Notes under the pieces: model-generated
The model's input: only the letters and a program-made list of their open reading frames with translations
What the model was told of the DNA's origin: nothing
The model's database searches: none
In this document: positions 39,137 through 43,284 of the stretch, one piece after another
Layout of the letters: each line of letters begins with the position of its first letter
How positions within the stretch are numbered: the stretch's first letter is position 1
Position numbers and translations under genes: made by a program
From: a bacterium
GTDB taxonomy: Bacteria > Armatimonadota > Chthonomonadetes > Chthonomonadales > JAMCWF01
DNA length: 43,284 nucleotides
NCBI GenBank assembly: GCA_021842405.1
Contig: JAKBZR010000019.1
Coordinates: 1 to 43,284 of the forward strand
Direction: 5' to 3'

Positions 39137-40536
39137 GCGCTTCAATGTCACCACCTTTGGTTGCGATCGTTGGCCGTCCGAACGTCGGAAAATCCACCCT
39201 CTTTAATCGGCTGGTCGGTAAGCGGGTGGCCATTGTGGAGGATACGCCCGGCATCACCCGCGATCGGCTCTATGCTAGCGCCAACTGGAACGGCCGCGAT
39301 TTTTTTGTGGTGGATACGGGCGGCATCCTAATGGATACGGACGATCCACTAACCGAGCAGGTGCGGTTGCAGGCTGAAATCGCCATTGAAGAGGCGAACG
39401 TCATTATCTTCATGGTGGATGCGAAGGATGGACTCACTCCAACCGACATTGATGTGGCCGACCGGTTGCGCGGCTCCGACCGTCCCGTTTTGCTGGCGGC
39501 CAACAAGGTGGATAATTCACAGTTAGCGATGGATGCGGTGGAGTTTCACTCATTGGGATTGGGAGAGCTTTACACCGTTTCTTCATTACACGGACACGGC
39601 GTAGCCGACTTACTGGACTCGATCGTCAGCCATTTCGAGCCGGAGCCAGCATCCTCCGATTTAGAGGACGACATCCTGAAATTAGCCATCATCGGGCGAC
39701 CCAACGTGGGCAAATCCTCCCTGCTGAATGCGATCCTTGGTTCCGAGCGCGCAATCGTAAGCCCGATACCCGGCACCACACGGGATGCGGTGGATACCTT
39801 GGTCACCTACAACGACCGCCCCATCGTTTTGATTGACACGGCCGGCATTCGGAGAGCCGGTCAAATTCAGGGCTCGGTGGAGTACTACACATTCTTGCGC
39901 GCTCAAAGCGCCATCGAACGATGTGATATTGCGCTGCTGGTCACCGATGCGAGTGAATTTCTCACCGATGGGGATAAGCGGGCTGGCGGGCTGGCTCACG
40001 ATATGGGCCGAGGGTGCGTGGTGGTGGTGAACAAGTGGGATCGGGTGGATCCAGGCATTACTTATGGAAAGCCACCAAACCGCCGCCTGATTCTGGAGTT
40101 CACCGATGCCATGCGGAAACAATGCGGATTCCTGCACTATGCCCCGCTGGTATTTGTCTCCGCCGCCCAGTGTTTCAGCATTCGGGAGGTGTTGGATACG
40201 GCACTGTCGGCGGCGGAGTTCTTCCATCTTCGCATACCGACCGGTGAACTCAACCGCCTCATCAGCCTGGCTGAAGAGGATCACCCGCTCATGGAGCACG
40301 GCCGCGCCTTTCACATCTATTACGCTACAATGCCAGCGGTGAAGCCTCCCACCGTGTTGCTATTCGTGAACGACCCCGACCACCTCCATTTTTCCTATCG
40401 GCGTTATCTGGAAAATCGGATACGCGGCGCTTATGGTTATGAGGGAACGCCCATCGTGATTAAGGCCAGACGAGCCGGCGCTGAAACACAGGGCGGAGGA
40501 GCGGGTCGCAGCGGTCGCTCCGCTAAGAACGAGTGA
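39133..40536 (+). CDS. der: Ribosome-assembly GTPase Der (EngA)
   Basis: The 467-residue protein has the two tandem GTPase domains unique to Der, needed for 50S ribosomal subunit maturation. Domain 1: GRPNVGKSTLFNRLVGKR, DTPGITRDR, DTGGI, NKVD. Domain 2: GRPNVGKSSLLNAILGSER, PGTTRDAVDT, DTAGIRRAG, NKWDRV. A KH-like domain follows (HIYYATMPAVKPPTVLLFVN, FSYRRYLENRIR), then a basic Gly-rich tail. GTG at 39133 overlaps the panC stop codon by four bases (GTGA); ATG at 39145 is the other candidate start and loses only four residues. It is an essential housekeeping gene. Confidence 0.96.
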   Translation: MSASMSPPLVAIVGRPNVGKSTLFNRLVGKRVAIVEDTPGITRDRLYASANWNGRDFFVVDTGGILMDTDDPLTEQVRLQAEIAIEEANVIIFMVDAKDGLTPTDIDVADRLRGSDRPVLLAANKVDNSQLAMDAVEFHSLGLGELYTVSSLHGHGVADLLDSIVSHFEPEPASSDLEDDILKLAIIGRPNVGKSSLLNAILGSERAIVSPIPGTTRDAVDTLVTYNDRPIVLIDTAGIRRAGQIQGSVEYYTFLRAQSAIERCDIALLVTDASEFLTDGDKRAGGLAHDMGRGCVVVVNKWDRVDPGITYGKPPNRRLILEFTDAMRKQCGFLHYAPLVFVSAAQCFSIREVLDTALSAAEFFHLRIPTGELNRLISLAEEDHPLMEHGRAFHIYYATMPAVKPPTVLLFVNDPDHLHFSYRRYLENRIRGAYGYEGTPIVIKARRAGAETQGGGAGRSGRSAKNE

Positions 40537-40546
40537 GAACGAATAG

Positions 40547-43284
40547 ATGGCGGATCCAACCGGTACTGGCTTCAAATCCAACCAACCATCGCCTTCAGCC
40601 GATGAGCGGTTAGACAGAGAGCTGCTGGCGGCTGGATTTCAAGACGCGAGGAGAGCACGAGCGATCTTACATGCTTTAGCCGGGCAGGGCGTAACCGATG
40701 ACGATGTGGCGAAATTGCTGCCCAATCTGCTGGCGGCGGCGGTCAAATCGCCGGACCCGGATCGGGCGCTCAACAACTTGGAGCGGTGGACATCCCGATT
40801 GAGCTCGCGCGTGACCTACTTTAATGCTCTCGCTCGTAGCCCTTCGATGCTGACCGCCTTCTTCTATTTAACCGGCGCCAGCCAGTACTTTGCCGATCTC
40901 ATCATCGCCAACCCGGAGTATGTGAACGTGTTGGGTGACGCCATTCGAGGGCACCCTACCAATCTGCATCGCTCGCGGCAAGCGCTCCAACGAGAAGTTA
41001 GTAATATCATAAATGCCTCCACCGACTTTTACCAGCGGATGGATTCGTTGCGCCGCCTCAAACAGCGGGAGATGCTGCGAATTGGAATACGCGATATTTT
41101 ATCGCTGGCTGATATGCCGGAAACGGCGCGGGAGTTTTCGCAGCTTGCCGATGTCTGCATTCACGAAACCACCCGTCTGGCGGTAGACCATCTAAACAGC
41201 AGCGGCACCCCAGTGGAGCTGACGCATTTTGCGGTGATCGGGATGGGTAAGTTAGGCGGTGAGGAGCTGAACTACAGTTCCGATGTGGATTTGATCTTCA
41301 TCTACTCCGATCAGGTGGCGGAGCAAAAACAGGAAGCGGCCTACCTAAAGCTCGCCGAAATACTGGTAGACCTCCTGTCGAAGGATACGGTTAGCGGTCG
41401 GTTATTTCGGGTGGATACGCGCTTGCGGCCGGAGGGGCGGTTTGGCTCAATCGCCCGTTCGATGGCTGGCAGCCGCGCCTACTACGAATCTTGGGCCGAA
41501 AGTTGGGAGCGACAATCGTTGCTGAAAGCGCGGACGGTGGGTGGCGGCCGCCAACTCGGGGATGATTTCATGCGGATGATTGATGAATTTGTGTACCAAC
41601 CCCATATCAGCCCTCGATTTTTAGAGGAGATTCAGCAGAACAAACGCCGCATTGAGAAGCGGGCCGCCATTCGAAATGAGACCGATTGCAACATTAAGAC
41701 CGGCTTCGGCGGCATCCGTGATATCGAGTTTGCCGTCCAAATCCTGCAGCTTGAATACGGTGGCGCTCATCCCCGCATTCGGTGCGCCAATACTTTAAGG
41801 GCGATCACGTGCTTGCAGCAGGCCGGCCTGCTTGCCAACACGGCGGCTCGCGATCTGACCGACGATTACATCTGGCTGAGAACCTTGGAGCACCGGCTTC
41901 AGCTTCTCTACGACCTTCAAACGCAAAAGCTGCCCGCCGGTCTGGATGAACGCCGGCGTTTAGCCCGAAGGATGAACTACCCCGATCTCGAAACGTTTGA
42001 AACCGATATGGAGCGCCGCCGCAGCCGGGTTCATGCGCATTCGGATAGGATTATATTCGGCGCCGAAAAAAAAGGCGACCAGCCATCCAACCGCCTCCAA
42101 GACCTGGTGGACACGATTGATGATGAGGCAAGCCGCCGCGAGCTGGGCGCCTGGCTGTCCACAAACGGGTTTCGTGAAACGAGCCGGGCTTTTCAAATCC
42201 TGCGAACCGCCGCAGTGGGCACCGAGTACGGGTTAAGCCGCCCCGATGTAAAGCAGCGATTTTTAAGTCTGGCCCCTCATTTGCTGGAAGCCGCAGCCCG
42301 CAGTCCGGATCCCGACAACGCGTTGCTGGGCATCGAGGAGCTGGCGCAGGCTGTCCCCAATCGCGCCGCGCTCTATGCCTCCCTAATTGAGGGCAGTGAG
42401 CTTATGAACCGGCTCATTCGGCTGGCCGCCTGTAGCCCACACACGGTTAAGGTGCTCGCCAATCACCTGGAGTGGTTGGAGCTGCTGGTCAGTGAGGAGA
42501 TATTAGAGGAGCGGCCAAAGCGACGCGCTGAACTGCTCGATGCCCTAAATCGGCGGTTGAAGGGCCGGAAGGGCGCCGCATTTTATGATGAATTGACTCG
42601 CTTTTTGCTGCGTGAATGGCTGCGGATATCGGCACGGGACGTATGGGATGAGGTCTCCTGGCAAATTACGGCAACTGACCTGACTTCGGTGGCTGAGAGC
42701 GCACTGCGGGCTTTACTAGAGCGGGTGATAGTCGGGCTTGCTCCAGTGGATAGGGAATCGGCCGAATCGGTTGCCATTATTGGAATGGGTAAGCTGGGCG
42801 GCCGGGAGTTGGCCTATCTATCCGATTGGGATTTGTTATTCGTTTACGATGAGCGGCTGCCCAACGCAGCGGAAATCGCGAATCGGGTGGCTGAAAAGAT
42901 AGTCTCGGCCGCTCCGGAATTGCGCGCTCGGAGCGCGATGGTGGAGATAGATGCGCGGCTGCGGCCGGAAGGACGATTCGGGGCGCTGGCGCGTGGAATT
43001 GACGGCTATCTTCAGTACTATGAGCAGAGTGCGCAGACCTGGGAGAGGCAGGCGCTCATCCGGGCGCGCCCGATTGCCGGTAGTGCGCGTACTGCTCGCC
43101 GCTGGCTAAAGATTACGCAAAGCTACGTCTACCACCATCCTTTGAGTGAAAACGATCTGGCGGAGATTCAGGCGATGAAATATCGGGTGGAAACGGAACG
43201 AGTTGATAGAAACTCACCCGATTTGAACTTGAAATTGGGACCCGGCGGGATGAGTGATATTGAATTTCTCGTGCAGGCGAGGCA
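40547..43284 (+). CDS. glnE: Bifunctional glutamine synthetase adenylyltransferase/deadenylase (3' end outside window)
   Basis: The frame is open from ATG 40547 to the window end, giving 912 residues of a protein usually around 950-1000, so only the last part is missing. GlnE adds AMP to glutamine synthetase when nitrogen is plentiful and removes it when scarce. Two nucleotidyltransferase domains are visible: the N-terminal one with GMGKLGGEELNYSSDVDLIF (from about 232) and the later one with GMGKLGGRELAYLSDWDLLF (from about 746). Each is followed by a DxRLRPEGRFG segment and a GGxxDIEF block (GFGGIRDIEFAVQ; GPGGMSDIEFLVQ). Both halves keep the D-x-D pair, so both activities are probably intact. 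The gene follows der by ten bases. Confidence 0.95.
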   Translation, partial: MADPTGTGFKSNQPSPSADERLDRELLAAGFQDARRARAILHALAGQGVTDDDVAKLLPNLLAAAVKSPDPDRALNNLERWTSRLSSRVTYFNALARSPSMLTAFFYLTGASQYFADLIIANPEYVNVLGDAIRGHPTNLHRSRQALQREVSNIINASTDFYQRMDSLRRLKQREMLRIGIRDILSLADMPETAREFSQLADVCIHETTRLAVDHLNSSGTPVELTHFAVIGMGKLGGEELNYSSDVDLIFIYSDQVAEQKQEAAYLKLAEILVDLLSKDTVSGRLFRVDTRLRPEGRFGSIARSMAGSRAYYESWAESWERQSLLKARTVGGGRQLGDDFMRMIDEFVYQPHISPRFLEEIQQNKRRIEKRAAIRNETDCNIKTGFGGIRDIEFAVQILQLEYGGAHPRIRCANTLRAITCLQQAGLLANTAARDLTDDYIWLRTLEHRLQLLYDLQTQKLPAGLDERRRLARRMNYPDLETFETDMERRRSRVHAHSDRIIFGAEKKGDQPSNRLQDLVDTIDDEASRRELGAWLSTNGFRETSRAFQILRTAAVGTEYGLSRPDVKQRFLSLAPHLLEAAARSPDPDNALLGIEELAQAVPNRAALYASLIEGSELMNRLIRLAACSPHTVKVLANHLEWLELLVSEEILEERPKRRAELLDALNRRLKGRKGAAFYDELTRFLLREWLRISARDVWDEVSWQITATDLTSVAESALRALLERVIVGLAPVDRESAESVAIIGMGKLGGRELAYLSDWDLLFVYDERLPNAAEIANRVAEKIVSAAPELRARSAMVEIDARLRPEGRFGALARGIDGYLQYYEQSAQTWERQALIRARPIAGSARTARRWLKITQSYVYHHPLSENDLAEIQAMKYRVETERVDRNSPDLNLKLGPGGMSDIEFLVQAR

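Overview
The window is bacterial chromosomal DNA, about 57-60 % GC by eye in its housekeeping genes. It carries 33 protein-coding genes that I can support and an unusual number of short dispersed repeats between them. I saw no tRNA, rRNA, CRISPR array, integrase or intact transposase. A corrinoid-type URO-D-like protein, a DUF4434 protein, a sulfatase, GH57 and GH2 glycosidases, GloVer (Gloeo_Verruco) repeat proteins, many zinc-ribbon/membrane hypotheticals and an Actinobacteria/Proteobacteria-style GlnE together suggest Armatimonadota or a neighbouring phylum of soil or freshwater saprophytes. No marker gene in the window proves this, and it is an inference.

Layout. 1-2 kb: a possible structured RNA, a ComEA-like DNA-uptake protein and a double zinc-ribbon membrane protein. 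2-6.4 kb (minus): URO-D-like and DUF4434 proteins in a tight pair, a degenerate receiver-domain protein, and a GH57 branching-enzyme-like protein. 7.1-9.6 kb (plus): trpE, a VOC-fold gene and trpG, meeting the nicotinamidase gene pncA stop codon to stop codon. 9.6-14 kb (minus): pncA, DoxX, a PhnB-like protein, then a GHMP sugar kinase (arabinokinase/galactokinase type) and a sugar-binding lipoprotein. 15-18.7 kb (minus): three tandem GloVer proteins, each with seven repeats. 19-24 kb (minus): a zinc-ribbon protein, a metallophosphoesterase, a sugar-binding lipoprotein, an RbsC-type permease without its ATPase, and a TolB-like protein. 24.3-33.2 kb: a triple homing-endonuclease-associated-repeat protein, a sulfatase, an HpaI-type aldolase, ispG and a Tat-exported GH2 enzyme with a C-terminal discoidin-type domain. 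33.4-37.1 kb (minus): gajB and gajA, a complete Gabija anti-phage system. 37.3-43.3 kb (plus): panB, panC, der and glnE, the last cut by the window end.

How it works together. The accessory genes fit a heterotroph living on complex plant or algal polysaccharide: sugar uptake, sugar phosphorylation, secreted glycosidase, sulfatase and aldolase. Biosynthetic genes for tryptophan, isoprenoids (ispG) and pantothenate (panBC), plus nitrogen control (glnE), are interspersed. Nearly every larger intergenic gap on the first 31 kb holds members of two families of short inverted-repeat elements, which I interpret as MITE-like. One lies in the trpE leader, one encodes the upstream part of the ORF holding the receiver-like gene, and one abuts the GH2 stop codon.

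The search for a new system gave one clear system, Gabija, which is already described. The less explained items are the tandem seven-repeat GloVer cluster with its near-identical 147-bp tract, the triple HNH-repeat protein, the MITE families with swapped hairpin modules, and the VOC gene coupled inside the trpE-trpG pair.
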